From NCBI RefSeq assembly GCF_025717515.1, contig NZ_JAJIRN010000008.1, forward strand, positions 62,001 to 126,000: a DNA stretch of 64,000 nucleotides. The letters run 5' to 3'. Every line of letters begins with the position of its first letter. The first letter of the stretch is position 1. Positions 18,456 through 27,472 of this stretch are shown here, piece by piece. The stretch is from Roseateles oligotrophus (GTDB lineage Bacteria > Pseudomonadota > Gammaproteobacteria > Burkholderiales > Burkholderiaceae_C). The notes under the pieces are model-generated. The model made no database searches. It worked only from the letters and a program-made list of their open reading frames with translations, and was not told the origin of the DNA. The translations under genes were made by a program, and so were the position numbers.

Positions 18456-20090
18456 ATGACGCATTCCTTCAACTGGAACAAGAGTTACGCCAGCGTGCGC
18501 AGCCCGCTGTTCGCCCGCAATGTGGTGTCGACCTCGCACCCGCTGGCCGCACAAGCCGGGCTGCGCATCTTGGCGCAGGGCGGCAATGCGGTCGACGCGG
18601 CGATCGCCACCGCCGCCTGCATGACCCTGGTCGAACCCTGCAGCAATGGGCTGGGCTCGGATGCCTTTTGTATTCTGTGGGACGGCACGCGACTGCATGG
18701 CCTGAACGCCTCCGGCACCGCTCCGGCCGCCTGGACGCCCGAACATTTCTTCAAGACCTATGGCCACGATATCAAGGCGCCGCCGAAGCGCGGCTGGGGC
18801 GGGGTGACGGTGCCGGGTGCGGTGGCCGGCTGGGTCGCTCTGAGCGAGCGATTCGGCAAGCTGCCGTTTGCTGACTTGATGGCGCCGGCGATCGAGATTG
18901 CCGAGCGCGGCTATGCGGTGCCAGTGATCGTGCGGAGCAAATGGGCGATGGCGGCGGCCTTGTCCGAGTTGACCGAGCAGCCGGGTTTTGCTCAGGCATT
19001 TCTGCCGCGCGGCCGCGCGCCCGAGGTTGGCGAGTTGTTCAAATTTCCGGATGCGGCGCGAACCTTGCGTTTGATTGCTCAAACCAAGGGCGAGGCCTTT
19101 TATCGCGGCGAGGTGGCGCAGGCGGTGCAAAAGTTCGCCCGCGAAACCGGCGGCGCGATGACGGCGGCCGACTTTGCCGACTACAAGCCCGAGTGGGTGG
19201 AGACTATCTCGCAAAGCTATGCCGGCCATGAGCTGCACGAGATTCCGCCCAATGGCCAGGGGCTGGCGGCCCTGATCGCGCTGGGCATTCTCAAGCATCT
19301 CGATCTGCCCGGGCAGGCGGGCGACGGCATTGATGGGGTGCGGGCGCAGCATATGCAGATCGAGGCGATGAAGCTGGCATTCGCTGACGTATATCGTTAC
19401 GTCGGCGACCCGCGCAGCATGGAGGTGACGGTGGCCGAGATGTTGGACCCCGGCTATCTGGCTCAGCGTGCCAAGTTGGTGGACATGAGTCGTGCGCAGG
19501 ATTTCAAGGCAGGCAACCCGGTCAAGGGCGGCACCATCTATCTCACCACGGCGGACGAGAGCGGCATGATGGTCAGCTTCATCCAGAGCAATTACATGGG
19601 CTTTGGTTCCGGCTTGGTGGTGCCTGGTTATGGCGTCTCGCTGCAGAACCGTGGCCATTGCTTCACGCTGCAGGCCGGGCATCCGAATGTGGTCGCGCCG
19701 GGCAAGCGCCCCTTCCACACCATCATCCCGGCCTTCTTGACCCGTGACGGTCAGCCGGTGATGAGCTATGGCGTGATGGGCGGCAATATGCAGCCGCAAG
19801 GCCATATGCAGACCTTGGTGCGCATGCTGGACTTTGGCCAGCACCCGCAAGCTGCCTGCGACGCGCCACGCTGGCGCTTCAACGAAGGCTTGTCGATCAA
19901 TGTCGAGCCGCATATGCCGGCGGCGACGATTGATGGCCTGCGTGCCTTGGGGCACCAGATCGGCGACATTCACGACAGCTATCAAGACTTTGGCGCCGGC
20001 CAGTTCATTTGGAGGATGGGCGACGCTGGCGTGGAGGGTTATGTGGCGGCCAGCGATCCGCGCCGGGACGGCGCTGCCGTGGGCTTCTAG
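18456..20090 (+). CDS. Gamma-glutamyltransferase family protein (cytoplasmic type)
   Basis: 544-aa member of the N-terminal-nucleophile Ggt family. SHPLAAQAGLRILAQGGNAVDAAIA is the conserved N-terminal region, and GGTIYLTTADESG carries the Thr expected at the autoprocessing site. MGFGSGLVVPGYG and the late GGNMQPQGHMQ block are also typical. There is no signal peptide, unlike periplasmic Ggt, so it belongs with cytosolic YwrD-like members whose substrates are poorly defined. The next gene starts 4 bp after the stop, so the two are likely coupled. Confidence 0.9.
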   Translation: MTHSFNWNKSYASVRSPLFARNVVSTSHPLAAQAGLRILAQGGNAVDAAIATAACMTLVEPCSNGLGSDAFCILWDGTRLHGLNASGTAPAAWTPEHFFKTYGHDIKAPPKRGWGGVTVPGAVAGWVALSERFGKLPFADLMAPAIEIAERGYAVPVIVRSKWAMAAALSELTEQPGFAQAFLPRGRAPEVGELFKFPDAARTLRLIAQTKGEAFYRGEVAQAVQKFARETGGAMTAADFADYKPEWVETISQSYAGHELHEIPPNGQGLAALIALGILKHLDLPGQAGDGIDGVRAQHMQIEAMKLAFADVYRYVGDPRSMEVTVAEMLDPGYLAQRAKLVDMSRAQDFKAGNPVKGGTIYLTTADESGMMVSFIQSNYMGFGSGLVVPGYGVSLQNRGHCFTLQAGHPNVVAPGKRPFHTIIPAFLTRDGQPVMSYGVMGGNMQPQGHMQTLVRMLDFGQHPQAACDAPRWRFNEGLSINVEPHMPAATIDGLRALGHQIGDIHDSYQDFGAGQFIWRMGDAGVEGYVAASDPRRDGAAVGF

Positions 20091-20094
20091 GCGC

Positions 20095-20943
20095 ATGGTA
20101 TTGATCGATCAGCTCTCGCTGGGCTGGCAAACCGATCTGATCTTTGCCCGGTTCGACGGCCAAATAAGCGAGCGGGATGATTGCGTGCTGGTGCGCACGC
20201 CCGGCAATCCGCGCTTCTATTGGGGCAATTGCCTGATCTTGCCGCAGCCGCCGGACGACGCGGGGCTGGCCTACTGGCTGGGACGCTTCGACGAAGAAGT
20301 CGGGCGCTTCACCGCTGAGTCCGGCCATGTGGCGATTGGCTATGACGCCAGCGGGCCGCATCAGCCGCTGCGGGCTTGGGCGGCTGCTGGTTTCGAGATC
20401 CATGCCAGCGAGTGCCTGGCCCTGAACTCTGCGCAGCAGCTTGTCGAGCGCAAATCGTTGGCCGTCGGATTCAATTTCCGCGCAATGGATTTGACGCAAG
20501 CCGGGGACTTTGTTGCGGTCTTGAATCTGCAGTGCGACAGCGTCGGCCCCCAGGATGGCTTTGAGCCCAGCGGCTACCGGATCTTTCGTGAGCAGCAGTT
20601 GCGGCGCTACCGGGCCATGCAACTCGCCGGTTTGGGCCATTGGTTCGGCATCTACCGTGGTCGGCAATTGGTGGCCGACTGCGGACTCTTTAGGCAAGGT
20701 GATCTGGGTCGTTTTCAGCATGTCGGTACCCACCCCGAATGGCGACGTCGGGGCCTGTGTACCGTCTTGATCGACCATGTGTTGAGCTACGGCTTCCAGC
20801 GTATGAAATTGGCCACGTTGGTGATGTGCGCTGACCCGCACGATGTTGCCATAGACATCTATCGTTCGCTCGGCTTTGCCTCGGTGTCGCGTGCATTTGC
20901 GGCGCAGCGTCGGCCCGCCAGAGATGTGCGGCCTTTGCGCTGA
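20095..20943 (+). CDS. GNAT-family N-acetyltransferase (tandem-domain)
   Basis: 282 aa, starting at ATG 20095, four bases after the upstream stop. The C-terminal half contains the GNAT acetyl-CoA motif HVGTHPEWRRRGLCTVLIDHVL and the following region ending IYRSLGFASVSR. The N-terminal 140 residues look like a second, degenerate GNAT fold without a clear CoA loop. Pairing with a gamma-glutamyltransferase homologue suggests modification of an amine or gamma-glutamyl compound, but the substrate is unknown. Confidence 0.85.
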   Translation: MVLIDQLSLGWQTDLIFARFDGQISERDDCVLVRTPGNPRFYWGNCLILPQPPDDAGLAYWLGRFDEEVGRFTAESGHVAIGYDASGPHQPLRAWAAAGFEIHASECLALNSAQQLVERKSLAVGFNFRAMDLTQAGDFVAVLNLQCDSVGPQDGFEPSGYRIFREQQLRRYRAMQLAGLGHWFGIYRGRQLVADCGLFRQGDLGRFQHVGTHPEWRRRGLCTVLIDHVLSYGFQRMKLATLVMCADPHDVAIDIYRSLGFASVSRAFAAQRRPARDVRPLR

Positions 20944-21271
20944 ATTGGCCGCATATGTCTTTTTTCACTTGTTTCAAGCTTGGTCGGGCTGCTACCATGG
21001 CAGCCGATTTGATCGAAGTCAAACCCACAGACAAGCAGACCATGACCAAACTTCTCGACCGCACCCGACGCAGCACGCCCCGTGCCGCTGGCGTGCGCGC
21101 TCGCGGTCATGCAGCGCTGGCGACGCCGAATTGACGGTGTAGGCCCAGCCCGGCGCGTGAGAACTTCCGTGCCCGTCAATGAAACCCCGGTACGCCGAGG
21201 TTTCGCCAAAAGAGAATTGCGCAGGCCCCGCTTAGCCCAAGCTGCGGTGGCAGATATTTGGAGATTTCCCC
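20944..21271. other. Gap upstream of the MFS gene, with a hairpin
   Basis: About 330 bp with no supported gene. At 21181-21204 GAAACCCCGG and CCGAGGTTTC enclose TACG, forming a 10-bp stem with one mismatch and a UNCG-like loop. It is about 70 bp upstream of the MFS start and lacks a T-run, so it is more likely leader structure than a terminator. A 30-codon ORF from 21042 is basic and has no good ribosome site. Confidence 0.4.
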
Positions 21272-22627
21272 ATGCAACAAACCTTGCTCAGCTCATGGTT
21301 TGAACGAATACGGCAAGCACTGACGCTGCCCGCCACCGACCTGTTGCGCGACGCCGTCTACCGGCGTCTGTGGTCATCGATCTTGATCAGCTCGCTCGGC
21401 GGCCAGATCACCATGCTCGCGCTGCCGCTGACGGCCGCCGTGTTGCTCCATGCCAGCCCAACTCAAATGGGGCTCTTGACCGCGATGGAGATACTGCCCT
21501 TCGTGCTGTTCTCCTTGCCCTCGGGCGTGTGGTTGGATCGCGTCCGCAAACTGCCCGTCTACATCTGGGGCGAGACGCTCTTGGCTATTGCCGTGGCCAC
21601 CGTACCCTTGGCCTCCTTGATGGGCTGGTTGACCATGACCTGGCTCTATGTGGTGGGCTTTGTGTTGGGCACCGTCTACACCACGGCGGGCAGCGCCGCA
21701 CAGATCGTCTTGACGCAGGTGGTCAGCCGCGACCGGCTGGTTGAGGCCCATGCCAAGAACGCTTTGGCTTCCAGTGGCGCTGAGGTGGCGGGGCCAGGTC
21801 TTGCCGGCATGTTGATCAAGCTGATGGGCGCGCCCATGACCTTGGCCGTTGATGCGGTCTTGGTCTTGATCTCGGCGCTGATTTTGCGCGGCATCAAGGT
21901 CGATGAAGAACTGCACAAGGTCGACGGAGCGGCCTTCTGGCGAGACCTCAAGGCGGGGGTGAGATTCGTGCGCGAGCGCGTGCTGCTGATCGGCTTGGCC
22001 TGCACGGTGGGCGGCTGGCAGTTGTTCTACAGCGCCGCGCAAGTGGTGCAAATCCTGTTCGCCACGCGCACCTTGGGGCTGACTGCGCAGGAGGTCGGTT
22101 TGAGCTATGTGGCGCTCGGCGCGGGCACGGTCCTGGCCAGCATTTTTGGCCACCGCATCAGTCGTCGGCTTGGCCCCGGGCCCTGTTTGGTCTTGGGTGT
22201 CGCACTCACCGGCCTGGGTTGGCTGCTGCTGGCGCTGGCCCCGGCCAACCGTTTCGGCGTTGCCGCCTTTGCGTTCATGTTGTTTGTGTTCGGGGTCGGC
22301 GCGGTGCTGATTTTCATCAACTTCTTGTCCTTGCGGCAGTCCGTGACGCCGGCGCCGATGTTGGGCCGCATGACGAGCACGATGCGCTGGTTGATCCTGA
22401 TTCCTGCCGCGCCGGGCGCGCTGGCCGGTGGTTGGTTGGGCGAGCATGTGGGGCTGCGTTCAGCGCTTTGGTTTGCGGGCGTCGGCACCTTGCTGCTGAG
22501 CCTGCTTGCTTGGCGCTACACCATGCTTCGCCATGTCAGCGATTTGCCGACGCCGGATGAGGAAGAGCCGGCGCTCGGCGCCGAGGCGACGCCGGGTTTG
22601 TCCATCGAGTTGATGCCAAGTAAGTAA
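21272..22627 (+). CDS. MFS transporter
   Basis: 451 aa with about 12 predicted membrane helices. Typical MFS signals are FRRLW-like YRRLWSSILISSLGGQITMLALPL at the start, the loop 2-3 motif LPSGVWLDRVRKL, and the duplicated arrangement in the second half (GHRISRRLGPGP). This is the MFS_3 / EntS-like exporter subgroup, often drug or siderophore efflux. It is followed at 10 bp by a GNAT gene on the same strand, so the two are probably co-transcribed. Confidence 0.9.
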   Translation: MQQTLLSSWFERIRQALTLPATDLLRDAVYRRLWSSILISSLGGQITMLALPLTAAVLLHASPTQMGLLTAMEILPFVLFSLPSGVWLDRVRKLPVYIWGETLLAIAVATVPLASLMGWLTMTWLYVVGFVLGTVYTTAGSAAQIVLTQVVSRDRLVEAHAKNALASSGAEVAGPGLAGMLIKLMGAPMTLAVDAVLVLISALILRGIKVDEELHKVDGAAFWRDLKAGVRFVRERVLLIGLACTVGGWQLFYSAAQVVQILFATRTLGLTAQEVGLSYVALGAGTVLASIFGHRISRRLGPGPCLVLGVALTGLGWLLLALAPANRFGVAAFAFMLFVFGVGAVLIFINFLSLRQSVTPAPMLGRMTSTMRWLILIPAAPGALAGGWLGEHVGLRSALWFAGVGTLLLSLLAWRYTMLRHVSDLPTPDEEEPALGAEATPGLSIELMPSK

Positions 22628-22637
22628 GTGAGACGCC

Positions 22638-23216
22638 ATGCCCGCAAAACCTGACCCCATCCTGATCGAAGTCCCCGAGACGATTGAGACCGAGCGCTTG
22701 CTGCTGGCCGCGCCGCGCCCCGGCATTGGGCCGGCGATGGCCGTGGCTATCGCCGAGTCGCTTGGGGCATTGAGTCCCTGGATGCCCTGGGCCCAACAAG
22801 CACCGAGCTTTGAAGACAGCGAGGCGGTGGCGCGCCGCCTCTGCGCCGACTTCATCGCCCGCCGTGATTTGACCTACCAAATCTATGACCGTGCCGCCGA
22901 GGGTAGGCGCCTGCTGGGCGGTACCGGCTTGCACCGTCTGGACTGGGAAGTACGCCGCTTCGAGATTGGCTACTGGATTCGCAGCAGCGCTCAGGGCCAC
23001 GGCTTTGTCAGCGAGGCGGTGATGGCTTTGACGCGGATGGCGTTTGAGCAACTGCAGGCACGCCGGGTCGAGATCCGCATGGACGATGTCAACCTGCGCA
23101 GCCGCGCTGTTGCCGAGCGCTGTGGCTTCGAGCTCGAAGGGATCTTGCGGCGCGACAGTCTGACGCCGGCCGGCGAGCTCAGGAATACCTGCGTTTATGC
23201 GAGGCTCGGGCTCTGA
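22638..23216 (+). CDS. GNAT-family N-acetyltransferase (RimJ/RimL type)
   Basis: 192 aa. The opening ETERLLLAAPRPG, then LGGTGLHRLDWEVRRFEIGYWIRSSAQGHGFVSEAV (with the Q-x-x-G-x-G/A acetyl-CoA loop as AQGHGFV) and the end VAERCGFELEGILRRDSL are the RimJ/RimL pattern. Such enzymes acetylate ribosomal-protein N-termini or small amines. It lies 10 bp after the MFS gene; the pair could be a resistance-type acetylation/export unit, which is inference. Confidence 0.9.
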   Translation: MPAKPDPILIEVPETIETERLLLAAPRPGIGPAMAVAIAESLGALSPWMPWAQQAPSFEDSEAVARRLCADFIARRDLTYQIYDRAAEGRRLLGGTGLHRLDWEVRRFEIGYWIRSSAQGHGFVSEAVMALTRMAFEQLQARRVEIRMDDVNLRSRAVAERCGFELEGILRRDSLTPAGELRNTCVYARLGL

Positions 23217-23365
23217 GCTTGGCGGGGGCTCGCCTCAAGGGCCTGTTTGAGCCGCGAACGTGAGATACGCCTCGGAAACCGACGCCGTACAAGCGCACGG
23301 TGGCGCATCGCTCCCTATCATCGCGGCACCAGCATGTTGCTGGCAGCCCCACCGGAGCCCAAGCC

Positions 23366-23911
23366 ATGAGCCAGCACACATCTTCTTCGCGGTCCTTGGT
23401 CTCTGCCGGCCAAACTGCGGCGCCCAAAATCCGTACCGAGTACCTGTCCTTTCACCTCGGCAAAGAGGAGTACGGCATCGCGCTGAGTTGCGTGCAGGAG
23501 ATTCGCTCCTTTCAAGCCCCGACGCGCCTGGCCGGTGCCAGCGCCGAGGTCTTGGGCGTGCTCGATCTGCGCGGCGAGGTCTTGCCGGTGATCGATTTGC
23601 GCCGGTGTTTCCACATGCCTTCGGCGGAGGTCACCGCTGCGACCGTGACCATCGTCATCAATCTGAGTCAGCGCAGCGTCGGCATCGTGGTCGACAACGT
23701 CAACGAAGTGGTCGACCTGACCCCCGAGCAGCAGCGCTGCATGCCAGCGATGAACGGCATGGCCAATGAGGGATGCATCTCGGGCATCGGCTCCGTAGGT
23801 CCGCGCATGCTGGTGCTTTTGGACCTCAACCGGCTGCTGGACGGGCGCGATCTGGGTGCCGTTGCTGGCGAAGCCGAGTCGGCGCAGGTGCTGGAAGACT
23901 GCCTGGTCTGA
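23366..23911 (+). CDS. cheW: Chemotaxis coupling protein CheW
   Basis: Scaffold linking chemoreceptors to CheA; 181 aa from the ATG at 23366. The CheW domain runs from about residue 27 (YLSFHLGKEEYGIALSCVQEIRSF) through EVLGVLDLRGEVLPVIDLRRCF and VGIVVDNVNEVVDL to PRMLVLLDLNRLL. No other che gene adjoins it; two chemoreceptor genes lie 29 kb away. It may be an accessory CheW. Confidence 0.92.
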   Translation: MSQHTSSSRSLVSAGQTAAPKIRTEYLSFHLGKEEYGIALSCVQEIRSFQAPTRLAGASAEVLGVLDLRGEVLPVIDLRRCFHMPSAEVTAATVTIVINLSQRSVGIVVDNVNEVVDLTPEQQRCMPAMNGMANEGCISGIGSVGPRMLVLLDLNRLLDGRDLGAVAGEAESAQVLEDCLV

Positions 23912-24141
23912 GCCTGCGTTGCCCATGCGAGCCTTGACAGTCTCCGGGTGTTAGTCAGCCCCCAAAAATCCTATTTGGTCGCCGTCCAGGCGACTTGGTC
24001 GCATAGCGTCTCTCTGCCCCGCCCGCCTTGCCGACAATGAGCAATGGCGGGCCGGATGTCGGCTCGCCTTCCTCTGTGTTCGAGCCAAGGAGAACCAAGC
24101 CACAGGCGCGACAATTCCTCGCTGTCCTCGGCCTGCTGTGC

Positions 24142-25242
24142 ATGAAACAAGCCTTCTTTTCAATCTTCAAGCTGCGGGTGATAGGCGCCATGGTGGCCAT
24201 TAGCCTGCTCTGGGGTTTGGCGCGCGCGCTTGCTTGGTACAAGGCTGATGGGCCGTTGGCGGATCGATGGCTGCAAATCGTCATCGGCTATTCCGGATTG
24301 GCCTTGCTGCCCGGCTTGTTCATCTTGCTGAGCGCCGCTTGCGCCGAGGCCAGCCTGGTTTGGCTGCAGAGGCGGTATCGCGTCAGCGCTCGCGCAGCTT
24401 GGGTGATTCGGGTGGGTCTGGTGCTGCTGGGCCTGGTTTTGGCGATGTTGCTTCGCTTGGCTTGGCTGAAATGGCGGCTGCCGACGGCGGAACTGCTGTG
24501 GGGATTTTTTTTGACGCGGCTGGCGCTGTATGGCTTGTTCGGCAGCTTGGCCTATGCGGTGCTGGTCCTGAGTTTGGGCGACAGCGAGTTGCGCGCACGC
24601 ATAGGCCTGGCCAGGCGCCAGGGTGAGGCCTTGCGCACGCAACAAATGGAGGCGGAGATGGCGGCGTTGAATGCCCAGATCGAACCGCATTTCCTGTTCA
24701 ACACCCTGGCGACCGCTCGCCGCCTGTATGCCACCACGCCCGATCGCGGCCGCGACATGCTGGGCAGTTTGATTGCCTATTTGCGCGCGGCTCTGCCCGG
24801 CATGCGTGAGCAGGTGAGCAGCCTGGGGCAGGAGCTGGATTTGCTGCGCAACTATCTGCATATCTTGCAAATGCGTATGGGCGAGCGACTGCGCTTTGAT
24901 ATCGCCGCCGACGCGGAGCTCTTGGCCCTGCGCTTGCCGCCCTTGATCTTGGCCACGCTGGTGGAGAACGCCATCAAACATGGGCTGGGGCCGCTGACCG
25001 AAGGCGGGCAGATTCAGATCGTCGCCAAGCGCGGCCCGGCCTTGGGCGAGGTGGTGTTGGAAGTGCGCGATAACGGTGCGGGTTTTTCTGGCGCCACCGG
25101 GTCGGGCGTCGGCTTGGCCAATACGCGGGCGCGACTGCGGGCCTATTTTGGGGACCGTGCAAGCCTAGAGTTAGAGGCGGCGCAGCCGCGTGGCATGTTG
25201 GCGCGAATTCGCCTGCCTTGGCCCCAGGAGGTCAGGCCATGA
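24142..25242 (+). CDS. LytS/YehU-type sensor histidine kinase
   Basis: 366 aa from ATG 24142. Four membrane segments lie in the first ~160 residues. A short coiled coil leads to the His-kinase motif of this family, LNAQIEPHFLFNTL, with His as phosphoacceptor. The ATPase domain follows, with VENAIKHGLGPL (N box), VRDNGAGF and GVGLANTRARLRAYFG. No extracytoplasmic ligand domain is present. The stop overlaps the next start by ATGA, and a LytTR regulator lies two genes on, so this is the kinase of a LytS/LytTR pair. Confidence 0.93.
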   Translation: MKQAFFSIFKLRVIGAMVAISLLWGLARALAWYKADGPLADRWLQIVIGYSGLALLPGLFILLSAACAEASLVWLQRRYRVSARAAWVIRVGLVLLGLVLAMLLRLAWLKWRLPTAELLWGFFLTRLALYGLFGSLAYAVLVLSLGDSELRARIGLARRQGEALRTQQMEAEMAALNAQIEPHFLFNTLATARRLYATTPDRGRDMLGSLIAYLRAALPGMREQVSSLGQELDLLRNYLHILQMRMGERLRFDIAADAELLALRLPPLILATLVENAIKHGLGPLTEGGQIQIVAKRGPALGEVVLEVRDNGAGFSGATGSGVGLANTRARLRAYFGDRASLELEAAQPRGMLARIRLPWPQEVRP

Positions 25243-25949
25243 AGATGTTGGCGGGCTGGGCCCATGTTTGGCAGAGTTGGCGATCCATGCGGGGCTCCGA
25301 GCTTGGCTGTGCCTTGCTGGTGGCCGTCTATCTGGGGATGGAGAGTCTGGGGCCGATGCTGGACTTTGGCTCCGGGCCGGACCGCTGGACCGCCTTGATG
25401 CTCTCGACGGGGAAGCTCATGTGCCAGTCCCTGTTCGTTTTTCTGTGCTGGTTGCCGGCCGATCGCAGTGACCCCGCAGACCCCCGGCGCACCCGGTGCC
25501 TGTTGCTGGCGGTGCTGCTGGGTGCGGCAATTTCGTCGCTGCTGCTGCGTTGGTTGATGCCGCATATCTTGCTGCTTGCGCCCGTGGCCTTCGCTTGCAA
25601 TATCTGCCCGGCCTATGACCCCTCGGGGGCATCATGGCTGAATGGGCTGGGCGAGGCCTTGAACGCCTGGATCGCAGGCGGCTTGGTGGTCGCAGCGTTC
25701 GAAATGCTGACAAGAAGGCGGCGAAGCGACGCGGCTTTGCAGGCCTTGCTGAACGAGCAGAGCCGTTGCGCGCGCGAGGCGATGGCTGCACGCTTGGCGG
25801 CCAAACAAGCCCAGCTCGAGCCACAAGCCTTGTTCGATTCGCTGTTGGCGATCGAGCAGGCCTACGCGCGAGGGGATGGACAGGCGCCGACGCAAATGGA
25901 CGGTTTGATCGCGCAGTTGCGTGCGGCCATGGGTGGGGGCCGTCGATGA
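25239..25949 (+). CDS. Degenerate LytS-like membrane protein without phosphoacceptor His or ATPase domain
   Basis: 236 aa, initiated by AGGAGG 7 nt before an ATG that overlaps the kinase stop. Its layout copies the kinase upstream: four hydrophobic segments, then a coiled coil. It ends with KQAQLEPQALFDSLLAIEQAY, which aligns with the kinase motif IEPHFLFNTLATARRLY but has Gln in place of His and Asp in place of Asn. The protein stops about 35 residues later with no ATPase domain. It looks like a pseudokinase stub that could dimerise with the true kinase. Function is inferred only. Confidence 0.75.
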   Translation: MKMLAGWAHVWQSWRSMRGSELGCALLVAVYLGMESLGPMLDFGSGPDRWTALMLSTGKLMCQSLFVFLCWLPADRSDPADPRRTRCLLLAVLLGAAISSLLLRWLMPHILLLAPVAFACNICPAYDPSGASWLNGLGEALNAWIAGGLVVAAFEMLTRRRRSDAALQALLNEQSRCAREAMAARLAAKQAQLEPQALFDSLLAIEQAYARGDGQAPTQMDGLIAQLRAAMGGGRR

Positions 25950-25977
25950 TTGGCCCGGGATTTGATGGAGTTGATTG

Positions 25978-26757
25978 ATGGGCAAAAGCTGTAGCGCCGT
26001 GGTGGCCGAGGATGAGGAGACGCTCAGGCAGGAGTTGATCGAGGCGTTGGGTCAAGTCTGGCCCGAGTTGTGCATCGTGGCCGAGGCGGCCGACGGCATT
26101 GCGGCGCTGCGCATGGTGGCCGAGCATCAGCCGGATGTGTTGTTCCTGGATATTCAAATGCCGGGTGCCACCGGCTTGGAGGTGGCTCGGCAGTTGTCGG
26201 CGGCGGGCGGGCGCGGCCATATCGTCTTTGTGACGGCCTATGACCAATACGCGATCGACGCCTTCGAGGCCGGCGCGGTCGACTATCTGCTCAAACCGCT
26301 GTCGATGCCGCGCTTGTTCACCACCATAAGCCGGCTTAAAGCACGCCTGCAAGAAGCGCCCGCCGATCTGGGCGATGTGCTCGACAAGCTAACGCAAGAA
26401 CCTCGCGGTGCCGGGCTGGCGCCGGCGCGCGCACCGCTGCGCTGGATCAATGCCTCGGTTGGGCAGACCTTGCGGCTGCTGACGGTTGACGAGGTCTTGT
26501 ACTTTCAAGCCGACACCAAATACACCCGTGTCGTGACACGCGACGCCGAGGCCTTAATTCGCAAGCCGCTGAAGGAGCTGGCGGAAGAGCTTGACGCGCA
26601 GCAGTTCTGGCAAATCCACCGCAGCACCTTGGTCAATGTGGCGGCGATTGCCGGCGCCTCACGCGACTTTCGCGGCCGTCTGAATTTGAAGCTGAAGGAG
26701 CGCTCGGAGTCCTTGCTGGTGGCCGAGAGCTACACGCATTTGTTCAAGCAGATGTGA
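25978..26757 (+). CDS. LytTR-family response regulator
   Basis: 259 aa from ATG 25978 (GGAG 7 nt upstream). The receiver domain spans 1-120 with acidic pocket AEDEE, phosphoacceptor Asp in LFLDIQMPG, Thr in VTAYDQY and Lys in LLKPLS. The C-terminal LytTR DNA-binding domain (about 145-255) includes VDEVLYFQADTKYTRVV and FWQIHRSTLVNVAAI. It closes the kinase/pseudokinase operon and probably controls a small regulon by binding direct repeats. Confidence 0.94.
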   Translation: MGKSCSAVVAEDEETLRQELIEALGQVWPELCIVAEAADGIAALRMVAEHQPDVLFLDIQMPGATGLEVARQLSAAGGRGHIVFVTAYDQYAIDAFEAGAVDYLLKPLSMPRLFTTISRLKARLQEAPADLGDVLDKLTQEPRGAGLAPARAPLRWINASVGQTLRLLTVDEVLYFQADTKYTRVVTRDAEALIRKPLKELAEELDAQQFWQIHRSTLVNVAAIAGASRDFRGRLNLKLKERSESLLVAESYTHLFKQM

Positions 26758-26817
26758 GCTCGCTGCGGCGATGGGCCGATACTGGCGGGCAATCCGGCAG
26801 CTTTTTGCCCGTCCCCA

Positions 26818-27363
26818 ATGAAACTGATTCTTTTCAACAAGCCCTTCCAAGTCATGAGCCAGTTCTCGCCGCAGGCCGGCCGCGAGACCCTGGCCGACTA
26901 TCTGCAGATTCCCGACATCTACCCCGCCGGTCGGCTCGACGCCGACAGCGAGGGCCTGATGCTGTTGACCGATGACGGCCGCCTGCAGCACCAGATCAGC
27001 CACCCCAAGCACAAAGAAGCCAAGACCTACACGGTGCAGGTCGAAGGCGTGCCCGACGAGCAAGCCTTGCTGCGCTTGAGCCAGCCGCTGGATTTGCGCG
27101 ACTTCGTCACCCAGCCCTGCAAGGTCGAGCAGATCGAAGAACCGGCCTGGTTGTGGCCGCGCGACCCGCCGGTGCGTAAGCGCCTGAGCATCCCGACCAG
27201 CTGGCTGGCCATCACGATCAAAGAAGGCAAGAACCGCCAAGTCCGGCGCATGACGGCGGCGGTGGGTTTTCCGACGCTGCGTTTGATCCGCAGCGCAATC
27301 GGCCCTTGTTCGCTCGCCAGCCACCCCTTGCGGCCCGGGGAATGGGTGCAATTGCCGATGTGA
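26818..27363 (+). CDS. rluE: 23S rRNA pseudouridine synthase RluE-type
   Basis: 181 aa member of the RsuA/RluE group. The catalytic block is IYPAGRLDADSEGLMLLTDDG, with the nucleophilic Asp in GRLD. The C-terminal EGKNRQVRRMTAAVGFPTLRLIRSAIG is the family signature. It lacks an S4 domain, as RluE does; E. coli RluE modifies U2457 of 23S rRNA. It follows the LytTR operon at 60 bp. Confidence 0.9.
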   Translation: MKLILFNKPFQVMSQFSPQAGRETLADYLQIPDIYPAGRLDADSEGLMLLTDDGRLQHQISHPKHKEAKTYTVQVEGVPDEQALLRLSQPLDLRDFVTQPCKVEQIEEPAWLWPRDPPVRKRLSIPTSWLAITIKEGKNRQVRRMTAAVGFPTLRLIRSAIGPCSLASHPLRPGEWVQLPM

Positions 27364-27472
27364 ATCGCCACAACAGACTTTGCGAAAACTCGGCCCTTGC
27401 AAGAAAGCAGCAAGCCGGCGAGCCTAGTATGCGGAGCTGATATTCAGCAACGCACCCAGAGGCAGGCATTCC

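Noticed and set aside
23978-23994. Terminator after cheW (GTCGCC-GTCCA-GGCGAC)
   Set aside because: Only 6 bp of stem and no T-run; not enough to call.
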